Assembly (NCBI GenBank): GCA_020638635.1
Contig: JACKIE010000017.1
Coordinates: 1-53,420, forward strand
From: Planctomycetota bacterium
Lineage (GTDB): Bacteria > Planctomycetota > UBA8742 > UBA2392
Direction: 5' to 3'
DNA length: 53,420 bases
Position numbers and translations under genes: made by a program. Shown here one piece after another: positions 41,732 through 50,075 of the stretch. Below the pieces are notes generated by a model. That model did not search any database. It had not been told where the DNA came from and worked only from the letters and a program-made list of their open reading frames with translations. How positions within the stretch are numbered: the first letter of the stretch is position 1; the number at the start of each line of letters is the position of its first letter.

Positions 41732-43042
41732 ATGAGCGACTTCACTGAACAAGCACCCGTCGAAGGCCTGAAGTTCGACAGCAGCGGCCTGATCCCCTGC
41801 GTCATGCAGGACGCGCGCACCGGCGATGTTCTGACGCTGGCGTGGATGAACCTGGCCGCCTTCCGCAAGACGCTCGAAACCGGGCTGGTGACCTTCTGGT
41901 CGCGCAGCCGCAAGCAGCTGTGGGTGAAGGGTGAATCCAGCGGCAACACCATGCGCGTGGCCGAGCTGAAGCTCGACTGCGACGGCGACGCCCTTGTTGC
42001 CCGCGTGCTGCCCGATGGCCCGGCCTGCCACACCGGCGAGGGCGACTGCTTCTTCCAGACCGTGTTCAAGAACAAGGCCGTGCTAGGTGAGATCGAGCAG
42101 GCTGATCAACCGGCCCTGGGCTGGGGTGCGCGCTTCGGCGCGCTGATGGACGAGGTGCGCACACTGCTGCAGGAGCGCAAGACCAAGCTGCCCGAGGGCA
42201 GCTACAGCACCTACCTGTTCACCAAGGGGCTCGACAAGATCCTCAAGAAGCTGGGCGAAGAAGCCACCGAGACCATCATCGCCGCCAAGGGGGAGAAGCG
42301 CAGCGAGCTGGTCGGCGAGATGTGCGACCTGGTGTTCCACCTGATGGTGCTGATGGTGCAGAAAGACATCAGCTTTGAGGACATCCGCCGCGTGATGGAA
42401 ACACGCCACCGCGGCGACGACGCCAAGCCCGCGCCGGATACCGAGCTCAAGGTCAGCCGCCCGCCGGAATGCGAGCCGCTGGAGAAGCGCCTGTTGAACC
42501 AGCTCGAGCCCGGCCTGCACCGCGACGTGACGCGCGCGCTTGAACTGATGTACCGCGCCCACGCCGGCCAGACCCGCGACGGCGGCCTGCCCTACGCCAC
42601 CCACCCGCTGGAGGTCGCGTTGATCGCCGTCGAGAACGTGAAGCTGCGCGAGCGCGACGAGGTGATCACCGCCCTGCTGCACGACGTGCTGGAAGACGAC
42701 ATGAACACCACGCCCGCCCAGCTGTCGCAGTCGTTTGGCGACAACGTCTCCGGCGCCGTGGTGCTGCTGACCAAGATGTACAAGCGCGACGGCACGCCCA
42801 AAGAGCTGGGCCTTGAGCGCTATTACGAAGGCCTGCGCCGCGCGCCGGGCTGGATCAAGGCCGTCAAGATGTGCGACCGCGTGCACAACCTGCGCTGCCT
42901 GCCAAGCTCCGGGCGCAGCGCCGAAGAGATCGAGAAGTACCGCAAGGAAACCCGCGCCAACCTGCTGCCGCTGGCAGCCAGCAGCATGGACCAGCGGCTG
43001 CTGAAGGCCGGCGACCTGCTGTTGAAGGAGCTTTACAAGTAG
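41732..43042 (+). CDS. hisIE: HisI-HisE-HD fusion: PRA-CH / PRA-PH with SpoT-like hydrolase domain
   Basis: Three domains in 436 residues. HisI (~1-125): FWSRSRKQLWVKGESSGN, DCDGDA metal site and GPACHTGEGDCF. HisE (~135-230): LGEEATETIIAAKGEKRSELVGEMCDLVFHL. These do steps 2 and 3 of histidine synthesis. After a linker, residues ~262-436 form an HD hydrolase like the ppGpp-hydrolase part of SpoT/MESH1: H291 in YATHPLEV, H317-D318 in ALLHDVLEDD, D382 in KMCDRVHNLR. All four usual metal ligands and the E-D pair after HD are present, so activity is plausible. No synthetase, TGS or ACT domain follows. Substrate is unproven; ppGpp, pppGpp or NADPH-type phosphates are candidates by family. It ends the his operon, behind a heptad repeat. 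Confidence 0.92.
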   Translation: MSDFTEQAPVEGLKFDSSGLIPCVMQDARTGDVLTLAWMNLAAFRKTLETGLVTFWSRSRKQLWVKGESSGNTMRVAELKLDCDGDALVARVLPDGPACHTGEGDCFFQTVFKNKAVLGEIEQADQPALGWGARFGALMDEVRTLLQERKTKLPEGSYSTYLFTKGLDKILKKLGEEATETIIAAKGEKRSELVGEMCDLVFHLMVLMVQKDISFEDIRRVMETRHRGDDAKPAPDTELKVSRPPECEPLEKRLLNQLEPGLHRDVTRALELMYRAHAGQTRDGGLPYATHPLEVALIAVENVKLRERDEVITALLHDVLEDDMNTTPAQLSQSFGDNVSGAVVLLTKMYKRDGTPKELGLERYYEGLRRAPGWIKAVKMCDRVHNLRCLPSSGRSAEEIEKYRKETRANLLPLAASSMDQRLLKAGDLLLKELYK

Positions 43043-43080
43043 GCATGGACAGTTGATGCGAACGCGCACGTCCAGGGCGT

Positions 43081-43118
43081 TTCGCGGGCGACGCAAGCGT
43101 CGCCCTTACGCCCGCGAA
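43081..43118. terminator. Hairpin between the his operon and the RND genes
   Basis: GGGCGACGC-AA-GCGTCGCCC (43086-43105) is a 9-bp perfect stem, enclosed by TTCGCGGG / CCCGCGAA. It lies between the convergent stops of the his operon and the efflux pump, whose last codons it includes. There is no T-tract. Confidence 0.5.
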
Positions 43119-46100
43119 TCCTTCACGTCGCTGTCAGCCTCGGGAATCTCCTGCACCGCGCCCTCCAGGCCGCCCTTGCCGCGGCGAAAGAAACTCAGCC
43201 AGTCGTCCATCAGCACGTAGAACGACGGCACCACCATCAGGCTCAGCATCGTCGCCACCGCCATGCCGCCCAGCACGCCGATCGCCATGGGCCGCCGGAT
43301 TTCGCCGCCCGGGCCCAGCGCCAGCGCCGCGGGCAGCGCGGCCATCATGGTCGCCACGCTGGTCATCAATATCGGCCGCAGGCGGATCGGCCCGGCCTTG
43401 GCCATGGCCTCACGCGCGGTGAGGCCCTTGAGGCGCAGCTGGTTGGCGTAATCGACCAGGATGATCGAGTTCTTCTTGGCGATACCCAGCAGCAACAGCA
43501 GGCCGATCATGCTGAAGATGTTGAGCGTCTGGCTGAAGGCGAACAGCGCCAGCGCTGCGCCGGCCACGGAAAGCGGCACGATGGTCAGCACCGTGATGGG
43601 GTGGAAGAAGCTGTTGAACTGGCCGGCCAGCACCATGTAGGCGACCAGGATGCCCAGCAGCAGCGCAAAGATCAGGCTGTTGAACGACTCCTGGTACTCG
43701 ACCGAGGCGCCGCTCATGGCGATGCGGTAACCCTCGGGCATCTTGTCCTGCAGCTCGCGCACCCTGGCCAGTGCCTCGTTCTGGGTGTGGCCGGGCGCCA
43801 CGTTGGCGAACACGGTGATGCTGCGCTCGCGGTCCTGGCGCATGATGCTCTGCAGCACCGGGCGCTCTTCCTGCTTGACCAGGTTGCTGAGCGGGATGCG
43901 CTCGCCGCTGCTGGTGCGCACGCGCAGGCGCTCGATGTCCTGGGGGCTGCTGCGCTGCTCGGCCAGCAGGCGCAGGCGCACGTCCAGGCGGCGGCCCTGG
44001 TCGCTGAACTTGCCGACGCGCACGCCGCCCACCAGTGAGTTCAGCGTGACCGCCACGTCCTGCATGGGCACGCCCAGGTCCGCGGCGCGGGCGCGGTCCG
44101 GTACCACGCGCAGCTCCGGCATGCCGACCTGGTAGTCGGTGTCCACGTCCACCACCAGGCCGCTGTCGCGCATCTCGTCGGCCATCTGCTGGGCCAGCTC
44201 GCCGAGCCTGTTGAAGTCAGGCCCGCGCACGCTGAACTCGACGGGGAAGCCGCGCCGCGCGCTGAAGCCCTGCTGGCTGAGGTCCTGCACCACGGCCTTC
44301 AGGCCGGGCGTCTTGTTCAGCGCGCCGCGCATTTCGCCGGCGATTTCGTTCTGCGTCTGCTCACGCTGGTCGGGTGGCGTCAGCGTCACGAACATCACGG
44401 CCGTGTTCACGTCGCCGCCGCCGAAGCCGCCCACGATGCAGAACACGCGCTGCACGTCCTTGCGGCCGTTGACGTATTCCTCGGCCTGCTTGAACAGGGT
44501 GTCGCTTTCCTCGAGGCTGCTGCCCACGGCGGTCTGCAGGCGAACCATCAGGCGGCTCTGGTCCTGGCTTGGCACGAACTCGCTGGGCAGGCTCAGCATC
44601 AGCCACAGGGCGCCGGCGAACACGCCGCCGGCCACCAGCAGCGAAAGGTAGGGGAAGCGCAGGATGGGGCTCATGGCCCTGCTGTAGGCTCCGCGCAGGC
44701 GGTCGAAGCCGCGGTCCACCACGCGCCCGATCACGCCGCGGCTTTCCTTCACGCTGCGCTTCAGCAGTTGCGCGCAGCGCGCGGGCGCCAAGGTGATCGC
44801 CTCCACGTAGCTCAGCAGCACAGCCAGGCTGAGCGTCACGCCGAACTGGAAGAAGAACTTGCCGGTCACACCGCCCATGAAGATCACGGGCGCGAAGATG
44901 GCGCAGATGGCGATGGTGGAAGCCAGCGCCGCGCCCATGATCTCCTTGGTGCCGCCCAGCGCGGCCTTGAAGCGGTCCGCCCCTTCCTCGCTGTGGCGGT
45001 AGATGTTCTCCATGATCATGATCGCGTCGTCAACCACGATGCCCACCGCCAGCGCCAGCGCCAGCAGCGTGAAGGTGTTCAGCGTGAAGCCCAGGAAGTA
45101 GATGATCGCGATGGTGCCCAGCAGCGACATGGGTATCGCCAACACCACGTTCATGGTGCTGCTCAGCGAGCCGAGGAAAATCCAGCACACCAGCGCCGTC
45201 AGCAGCACCGCCAGCACCAGCTCGAACTCGATCTCGTGCACCGATTCCTCGATGTAAACCGTCGAATCGAAGTTGATGCCCAGGTCCATGTCGTCTTCGA
45301 GCGTCGGCCGAATCTCATCCAGCACCGCGCGCACGGACTTCGCCACTTCCACGGCGTTGGCGCCGCGCTGCTTGCGGATGCCCAGGCCCTGCGCCGGCAC
45401 GCCGTTAACGCGGCTCAGGCGGCGCTCGTCCTCGAATCCGTCTTCCACCAGCGCGACCTCGTGCAGGTAGATCGGGCGGCCTTCCACTTCGCGCACCACG
45501 ATATTGCGCAACTCGTCCAGGTGCAGCGCCTCACCCAGCACGCGCACGTTGACTTCGCGCCCCGCCGTCTCGATGCGCCCGGCCGGCAGCTCGACGTGTT
45601 CGCGGCGCAGGGCGCTGATCAGGTCGCTGACCGTCAGGCCCTTCGAATCCAGCTTGTCGGCGTCCACCCAGATGCGCACGTTGCGCTCGAGGTAGCCGCC
45701 CAGCGTGACTTCTCCGACGCCGGGCAGGGTCTGCAACTTTTCCTTCACGCGGTAGCGCACCACGTCGGCCAGTTCCTGCCTCGAGTATGGGCCCGACAGG
45801 CTGACGTACATGATCGGCCGGTCTTCCGGGTTGCTCTTGCGCACGGTGGGGGGCTCGACGTCATTGGGCAGGCGGCGTTGCGCCTCGGCCACCACGGCCT
45901 GTACGTCCTGCACCGCGGAGTCGATGTCGCGCGACAGGTCGAATTCGACCGTCACGCCGCCGCGCCCCTGGCGCGAGGTGCTGCTGATCGACTTCACGCC
46001 CTCGACCTGCACCAGGGCTTCTTCGAGGATCTCGACCACGTCCTGCTCGACCGCGTCGGGCGATGCGCCCTCCCAGTCCACGTTTACCGAGACGGTGGGG

Positions 46101-46225
46101 AAGTCCACGTCAGGAAACTGGCTGATGCCCACGCGGCTGGCTGCCACCAGGCCGAACACGATGGTGGCGCCCATGATCATCCAGGCCAGCACCGGCTTGC
46201 GCACGCAGAGTTCGGTCAGTTTCAC
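43106..46225 (-). CDS. RND-family efflux pump, inner-membrane transporter
   Basis: The 1039-residue protein is an HAE1/AcrB-type proton antiporter subunit. It has two large periplasmic loops and 12 helices. The proton-relay Asp pair is in LALALAVGIVVDDAIMIMENIYRH, and the helix-10 lysine in LGIAKKNSIILVDYANQLR. SQFPDVDFPTVSVNVDWEGASPDAVEQDV is the usual porter-domain start. A 4-bp overlap with the upstream membrane-fusion protein gene shows coupling. No outer-membrane TolC gene is adjacent. Substrate unknown. Confidence 0.96.
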   Translation of the reverse strand: MKLTELCVRKPVLAWMIMGATIVFGLVAASRVGISQFPDVDFPTVSVNVDWEGASPDAVEQDVVEILEEALVQVEGVKSISSTSRQGRGGVTVEFDLSRDIDSAVQDVQAVVAEAQRRLPNDVEPPTVRKSNPEDRPIMYVSLSGPYSRQELADVVRYRVKEKLQTLPGVGEVTLGGYLERNVRIWVDADKLDSKGLTVSDLISALRREHVELPAGRIETAGREVNVRVLGEALHLDELRNIVVREVEGRPIYLHEVALVEDGFEDERRLSRVNGVPAQGLGIRKQRGANAVEVAKSVRAVLDEIRPTLEDDMDLGINFDSTVYIEESVHEIEFELVLAVLLTALVCWIFLGSLSSTMNVVLAIPMSLLGTIAIIYFLGFTLNTFTLLALALAVGIVVDDAIMIMENIYRHSEEGADRFKAALGGTKEIMGAALASTIAICAIFAPVIFMGGVTGKFFFQFGVTLSLAVLLSYVEAITLAPARCAQLLKRSVKESRGVIGRVVDRGFDRLRGAYSRAMSPILRFPYLSLLVAGGVFAGALWLMLSLPSEFVPSQDQSRLMVRLQTAVGSSLEESDTLFKQAEEYVNGRKDVQRVFCIVGGFGGGDVNTAVMFVTLTPPDQREQTQNEIAGEMRGALNKTPGLKAVVQDLSQQGFSARRGFPVEFSVRGPDFNRLGELAQQMADEMRDSGLVVDVDTDYQVGMPELRVVPDRARAADLGVPMQDVAVTLNSLVGGVRVGKFSDQGRRLDVRLRLLAEQRSSPQDIERLRVRTSSGERIPLSNLVKQEERPVLQSIMRQDRERSITVFANVAPGHTQNEALARVRELQDKMPEGYRIAMSGASVEYQESFNSLIFALLLGILVAYMVLAGQFNSFFHPITVLTIVPLSVAGAALALFAFSQTLNIFSMIGLLLLLGIAKKNSIILVDYANQLRLKGLTAREAMAKAGPIRLRPILMTSVATMMAALPAALALGPGGEIRRPMAIGVLGGMAVATMLSLMVVPSFYVLMDDWLSFFRRGKGGLEGAVQEIPEADSDVKDSRA

Positions 46226-47337
46226 GGCCTGCCCCCCTGGGGCTGCTGTTCGCCGCCGGCGGTCACGACCTTGACCTCGGCCCCTTCACGCAGCGCCTCG
46301 GCTCCGCGGATCACAACCACCTGCCCGACCTCAAGCCCGGAGCGCACCTCGATGCGGCCGTCGGCGGTGCGCAGGCCGATTTCGATGATGCGTTGCTGCG
46401 CCTTGCCGCCCTCGATCACGTACACCATGAAGCCACGCTCGCTGGCGCGCACGGCTGTTTCCGGCACGGTGGGGGCGTTGGCGCGCGAACCCACGGGCAC
46501 GGTTACGCGGATGAATGTGCCGGGCGTCAGCGCCTCGGCGTGCTCGGGGGCGATCTCGGCGATTACAGGCACCATGCGGGTGGCCGGGTCGGCGGCCGCC
46601 GCCACATGAGACACGGTAGCCTGGTACTCCTGCTTTGAGCCGGTCACGTTGAAGCTCGCCGCCAGGCCTCTGCGCAACTGGCCGGCCTGGTCTTCGGGTA
46701 CGGCGAAGCGCAGCAACATGGGATCGCGCCGCAGCAGGCGCGCGATCACGGTGCCCGGCGTGACCCACTGGCCGGTCTGCACCAGGCGCGACTGGATCAC
46801 ACCACTCATGGGCGCGCGCGGCGTCGCATTGGCGAAGTCGAGCTTGGCCTGCGACAGCTCGGCGGCGCGCTCGCGCTCGACGGCCGTGGCGACCGCGACC
46901 TTGGTGCGCCAGGCTTCGACTTCTTCCTTTGAGAAGATGCCGCCCTTGGGGTCTTCGCGGCGTTTCAGGCCGTCCTGGGCTTCTTTCAGCTCTGCCGAGG
47001 CGCGGTCGTAGGCGGCCTGGGCGGCGTCCAGCGCGTACTGGAAGCGCGCGGGCTCGATTTCCACCAGCACGCTTTCGGGCGTGACGGCCTGGCCCTCGCG
47101 GAAGTGGACTTTGTCCACGGCCCCCTGCACGCGGGCGGTGATCTGGACTTCCTCAAAGGCCTCGATCGAGCCAACGGCCGACACCACGTACTGCACTTCG
47201 CGGCCGGCGACGGTTTCGACTTCCACGGGGAAGGCTTTGGAACGTGGCGGGCCGGACTTGTCGTCTTCGCCGCCGCCGCAGGCGGCAAGCAGGACGAGCA
47301 GCAACAACGAGCCGGCGATTCGCAGCTTCGGACGCAT
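46222..47337 (-). CDS. RND efflux membrane-fusion lipoprotein
   Basis: The 371-residue adaptor has lipobox L-A-A-C (Cys20), two lipoyl halves (VQITARVQGAVDKVHFREGQAV and APMSGVIQSRLVQTGQWVTPGTVIARL), an alpha-hairpin between them, and beta-barrel and membrane-proximal domains. It links the RND pump to an outer-membrane channel. ATG 47337 with GGGGA at 7-nt spacing is preferred over upstream in-frame starts up to 47382. It precedes the pump gene. Confidence 0.93.
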   Translation of the reverse strand: MRPKLRIAGSLLLLVLLAACGGGEDDKSGPPRSKAFPVEVETVAGREVQYVVSAVGSIEAFEEVQITARVQGAVDKVHFREGQAVTPESVLVEIEPARFQYALDAAQAAYDRASAELKEAQDGLKRREDPKGGIFSKEEVEAWRTKVAVATAVERERAAELSQAKLDFANATPRAPMSGVIQSRLVQTGQWVTPGTVIARLLRRDPMLLRFAVPEDQAGQLRRGLAASFNVTGSKQEYQATVSHVAAAADPATRMVPVIAEIAPEHAEALTPGTFIRVTVPVGSRANAPTVPETAVRASERGFMVYVIEGGKAQQRIIEIGLRTADGRIEVRSGLEVGQVVVIRGAEALREGAEVKVVTAGGEQQPQGGRP

Positions 47338-47417
47338 CAGCATTCCCCAACATTCGATTGCAGGGTTATACGTCCGAAACACCCAGGCCGCGCCCGATAT
47401 TGCCGAAAACCGGCCCG

Positions 47418-47445
47418 TTGTGCGGCCGGCACTTCCGGCTATCTT
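47418..47445 (+). promoter_or_regulatory. Candidate promoter of tRNA-Val
   Basis: TTGTGC (47418-47423), a 16-bp spacer and TATCTT (47440-47445) end 8 bp before the mature tRNA 5' end, so the leader would be only a few bases. The -10 resembles that proposed for tRNA-Asp (TATCTA). Confidence 0.38.
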
Positions 47446-47453
47446 GACGCTGG

Positions 47454-47530
47454 GGACGTGTAGCTCAATTGGTTAGAGCATCTGCTTTACACGCAGAGGG
47501 TCGGGGGTTCGAGTCCCTCCACGTCCACCA
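47454..47530 (+). tRNA. tRNA-Val (TAC)
   Basis: Complete 77-nt cloverleaf: acceptor GGACGTG/CACGTCC, D arm GCTC/GAGC, anticodon stem TCTGC/GCAGA with loop TTTACAC (anticodon TAC), T arm GGGGG/CCCTC with loop TTCGAGT, discriminator A and encoded CCA. Confidence 0.96.
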
Positions 47531-47565
47531 TGAGTAAGGCCCGCGCAAGCGGGCCTTACTCATGG
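47528..47565 (+). terminator. tRNA-Val 3' hairpin
   Basis: A 17-bp perfect stem CCATGAGTAAGGCCCGC / GCGGGCCTTACTCATGG with a GCAA loop begins at the CCA of the tRNA itself. No T-tract follows, so it may act as a terminator or as a 3' processing structure. Confidence 0.6.
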
Positions 47566-47615
47566 TGCCCTGAGCGAGTGAAGCCAGTCGAAGGGCTTTC
47601 CCGCTACCGCTTCGT

Positions 47616-47888
47616 TTACGCCCGGCCGAATCGCTTTCTCGATCGCTCTTTGGCCTTGGCCGCTTCCACTTCTCGGTTGCGGGGCTCTGCGTTGGTGGTC
47701 AAAGACGCGATCAGCCTGCGGGCGGCTTCGGCAACTTCCTGCACGCCCTGTTCAAATGCAGCCGCGTTGGTCTGGCTGGGCTGGTTGAAGCCGCTCAGCT
47801 TGCGCACGAACTGCAGGGCCGCGGCCTGGATTTCCTCGTCAGTCGCGGGTGGCTCGAAGTTGAACAGCGGCCGGATGTTGCGGCACAT
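47616..47888 (-). CDS. DUF2277 family protein
   Basis: The 90-residue protein begins MCRNIRPLFNFEPPATDEEIQAAALQFVRKLSG, the DUF2277 signature, and has the PSQTNAAAFEQGV middle and an Arg/Lys-rich end. Function is unknown; the C-R-N-I start is strongly kept in the family. I choose ATG 47888, which has a strong GGAGG, over an extension to 47963. Confidence 0.9.
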   Translation of the reverse strand: MCRNIRPLFNFEPPATDEEIQAAALQFVRKLSGFNQPSQTNAAAFEQGVQEVAEAARRLIASLTTNAEPRNREVEAAKAKERSRKRFGRA

Positions 47889-47923
47889 GACTCCTCCAGA
47901 TGGGCCGAGAGGGCAGGCGCAGC

Positions 47924-48205
47924 CTACTGGGGCGGCGAACTGCGCGCGATAGCCTTGATGCACCGGGCGTCGATCAAGCTGTTCATCAGGTCCTCGGCCA
48001 TGCCGTGCGGGTGGCCGTGTGTACGGGTGGCATAGCCCGGGTAGTGGATGGCGTGCACGTCGTCGAAGGCCAGGAACGTGCGCCCCTCATGGTGGGCGAC
48101 GCTCTTGGCACGGCCCTCGTAGAATCCGTCCAGGTCCCGGATGCCCAGCACTACAAGGAACTTGTAGTGGTCGCCGGGCGTTACCTGCTCAGGTGTGATT
48201 GCCAT
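47924..48205 (-). CDS. Small protein of unknown function
   Basis: ATG 48205 with AAGGAG upstream gives 93 residues (MAITPEQVTPGDHYKFLVVLGIRDLDGFYEGRAKSVAHHEGRTFLAFDD...). The strand-turn-strand pattern with EGRTFLAFDDVHAI suggests a small beta-barrel. Four histidines lie in HYPGYATRTHGHPHGMAED, a possible metal site. The DUF2277 gene follows 35 bp downstream on the same strand. No family is recognised. Confidence 0.65.
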   Translation of the reverse strand: MAITPEQVTPGDHYKFLVVLGIRDLDGFYEGRAKSVAHHEGRTFLAFDDVHAIHYPGYATRTHGHPHGMAEDLMNSLIDARCIKAIARSSPPQ

Positions 48206-48298
48206 GGTTGCGCTCCTTGAACTGTTACCCCTCAAAACGCACAGGGCGGGTATAGTCATGCATTAATCTGAAGCCCGGGCCGAAACCGCGAGGGACTT

Positions 48299-48952
48299 AT
48301 GTCAGAGGACGACTCGATCATCACCCGCCGCCACTACCGCTACATCGCCGAGCATACCCGCGGCGACGACCCGTTCCTGCTTGGGCTGAAGCAGGCCGCC
48401 GAGGCCGAGGACATACCGAAAATCTGGATCTCACCCGCCCAGGCCAGCCTGATGCAGGTGGTGCTGAAGCTGCACCGCGCGACACGGGTGATTGAGGTCG
48501 GCACCCTGGCCGGCTACAGCGCGATCTGCATGGCGCGCGCCCTGCCGCCGCACGGAACGGTCCGCACCATCGAGCTGAACCCCAAACACGCCGACTTCGC
48601 CGAGCAGTGGATCGCGAAATCCGACGTGGCGGACAAGGTCATGGTGCTGCGCGGCGCGGGCATCGACGTGCTGAAGACCATCGAGACCGGCAGCGCCGAC
48701 GCTTGCTTCCTCGACGCGGACAAAGAAAACTACCCGCGTTACCTGGACGAGTGCCTGCGCATTCTGCCGGTGGGCGGCCTGATCATGGCCGACAACGCCT
48801 TCGCCTTCGGCCAGTTGTTTGACGAAGTCCCCAGCGAATCCGGCGTGGCGGCCGTGCGGCGCTTCAACGACTACATGGCGGCGCAGAAGCACGTCCACGC
48901 GGTGATGGTGGGCATCGGCGACGGCTGCTGGGTGGGGGTGAAAGAGGCGTGA
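48299..48952 (+). CDS. SAM-dependent O-methyltransferase, caffeoyl-CoA type
   Basis: The 217-residue enzyme has the class I methyltransferase fold of the CCoAOMT group: ISPAQASLMQVVLKLHRATRVIEVGTLAGYSAICMA (SAM motif I), GTVRTIELNPKHA, and the metal-site segment ACFLDADKENYPRYLDECLRIL with GLIMADNAF. The natural acceptor is unknown. GAGGGA precedes the ATG. Its end overlaps the glycosylase gene by 4 bp. Confidence 0.92.
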   Translation: MSEDDSIITRRHYRYIAEHTRGDDPFLLGLKQAAEAEDIPKIWISPAQASLMQVVLKLHRATRVIEVGTLAGYSAICMARALPPHGTVRTIELNPKHADFAEQWIAKSDVADKVMVLRGAGIDVLKTIETGSADACFLDADKENYPRYLDECLRILPVGGLIMADNAFAFGQLFDEVPSESGVAAVRRFNDYMAAQKHVHAVMVGIGDGCWVGVKEA

Positions 48953-49560
48953 GCGACTCGACACTACTCGCCGCAGGGCTGCTGCCCCAGGACTGGTACT
49001 TTCGCGATGTGGTCGAGGTCGCCCGCGACCTGGTCGGCCGGTACATCCGGCGCGGGCCGGTGGTGCTGCGCATCACCGAAGTCGAGGCCTACCTGGGCCC
49101 GTCCGACAGTGCCGCCCACACCAGCATGGGCCGCACGCCGCGCAACGAGCCGATGTGGGGCGACGGCGGCCACAGCTACGTCTACCTGTGCTACGGCCTG
49201 CACAACATGCTGAACGTGGTGACCGGGCGCGGCGAAGGCACGGCCGTGCTGATCCGCAGCGCGGAGCCGGTGGAGGGCGAGTCGATAGTGCGCGCGCGGC
49301 GCGGCGGCAAGTCAGGCCCTGTGCTGCTGACCGGGCCCGGCAAGCTGGGCCAGGCTCTTGACCTGTCAACGGAATGGTCCGGCCACCCGCTGTTCGCGCC
49401 GGGCGGGCTGGAGCTGCTGGAGGGCGAACCCGCGCAGCGGCTGCTGTCGGGCCCGCGCGTGGGCATTGATTACGCCAGGCCCAAAGACGTACGCGCGCGC
49501 CTGCGCTTTGCGGACGCGGACAGCGAGTGGGTCAGCATGCGCTCGCGGCTCAGGCCTTGA
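48949..49560 (+). CDS. DNA-3-methyladenine glycosylase (AAG/MPG family)
   Basis: The 203-residue enzyme removes alkylated purines from DNA. VARDLVGRYIRRG, ITEVEAYLGPSDSAAHTSMGRTPRNEPMWG, HSYVYLCYGLHNMLNVV and LLTGPGKLGQAL are the family's run, including the catalytic Glu in EVEAY. It is coupled to the methyltransferase gene upstream and its last 11 bp overlap the convergent peroxidase gene. ALDLST codons (49358-49369) form a TTGAC-NN-GTCAA palindrome. Confidence 0.95.
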   Translation: MSDSTLLAAGLLPQDWYFRDVVEVARDLVGRYIRRGPVVLRITEVEAYLGPSDSAAHTSMGRTPRNEPMWGDGGHSYVYLCYGLHNMLNVVTGRGEGTAVLIRSAEPVEGESIVRARRGGKSGPVLLTGPGKLGQALDLSTEWSGHPLFAPGGLELLEGEPAQRLLSGPRVGIDYARPKDVRARLRFADADSEWVSMRSRLRP

Positions 49561-50020
49561 GCGCTTCTTCGATGTCGCTGCGCAGTTGCGGGTCGTCGGG
49601 CCTGGTGGGCGGCGCGAAGCGTTTGATCACCCGGCCGTCCTTGCCCACCAGGTACTTGGTGAAGTTCCAGTCCGGCACGTCGTGCTCGGCGGTCAGGAAC
49701 TGGTACACGGGGTGCTGGTTGTTTCCTTTAACGTCCAGCTTCTCGAACAGCGGAAAGGTCACGCCGAACCTGCTGGTGCAGAACTCGCGGATTTCGGCGG
49801 GCGTGCCCGGCTCCTGCGCGCCGAACTGGTTGCAGGGGAAGCCAAGCACGCTGAACCCGCGCGGCGAAAGTTGACGGTGAAGCGACTCCAGACCGGAGTA
49901 GTGGGGCGTAAGCCCTCAGGCACTGGCGACGTTCACCACCAGGCAGACCTTGCCCGAGAAACCCGAAAGCTCCTTCGGCTCGCCCTCGAGCGTCTTCGCC
50001 TTCAGCTGATAGAGCGACAT
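49550..50020 (-). CDS. gpx: Selenocysteine-containing glutathione peroxidase
   Basis: Reading from ATG 50020, which has a perfect AGGAGG, one uninterrupted frame gives 156 residues if UGA codon 35 (49916-49918) is selenocysteine: NVASA-U-GLTPHYSGLE. In the family this is exactly the catalytic Sec/Cys position (NVAS-x-[U/C]-GLT). The rest of the tetrad is present: Gln65 in GFPCNQFGAQEPGT, and Trp118-Asn119 in WNFTKYLVGKDG. Cys81 sits where resolving Cys occurs. No frameshift is needed. A SECIS-like hairpin starts 16 nt after the UGA. It reduces peroxides with thiols. A loss-of-function stop cannot be ruled out without selA/B/C/D in the genome, but the exact site makes that unlikely. Confidence 0.85.
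49885..49915 (-). promoter_or_regulatory. Bacterial SECIS-like element after the UGA codon
   Basis: On the minus strand a 5-bp stem ACTCC/GGAGT closes a GGTCT loop, with its base 16 nt after the UGA. E. coli fdhF SECIS also presents a GGUCU loop at similar distance. A second small hairpin (GGGC-TTAC-GCCC) lies directly after the UGA. Both are within the coding region, as bacterial SECIS elements must be. Confidence 0.6.
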
Positions 50021-50075
50021 CTTCGCCTCCTGTTAGACAGCGTTGTTGTGAGACCGGCCGAAACGCCAAACAGGG

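Noticed and set aside
44768..46609. 613-residue open frame on the plus strand
   Set aside because: Antisense shadow of the RND pump gene, rich in His, Arg, Gln and Ala with no domain.
49550..50020. Frameshifted or truncated peroxidase pseudogene
   Set aside because: One frame runs through with a single TGA exactly at the catalytic Sec site, all other catalytic residues intact and a strong ribosome site. Selenocysteine explains it better than decay.
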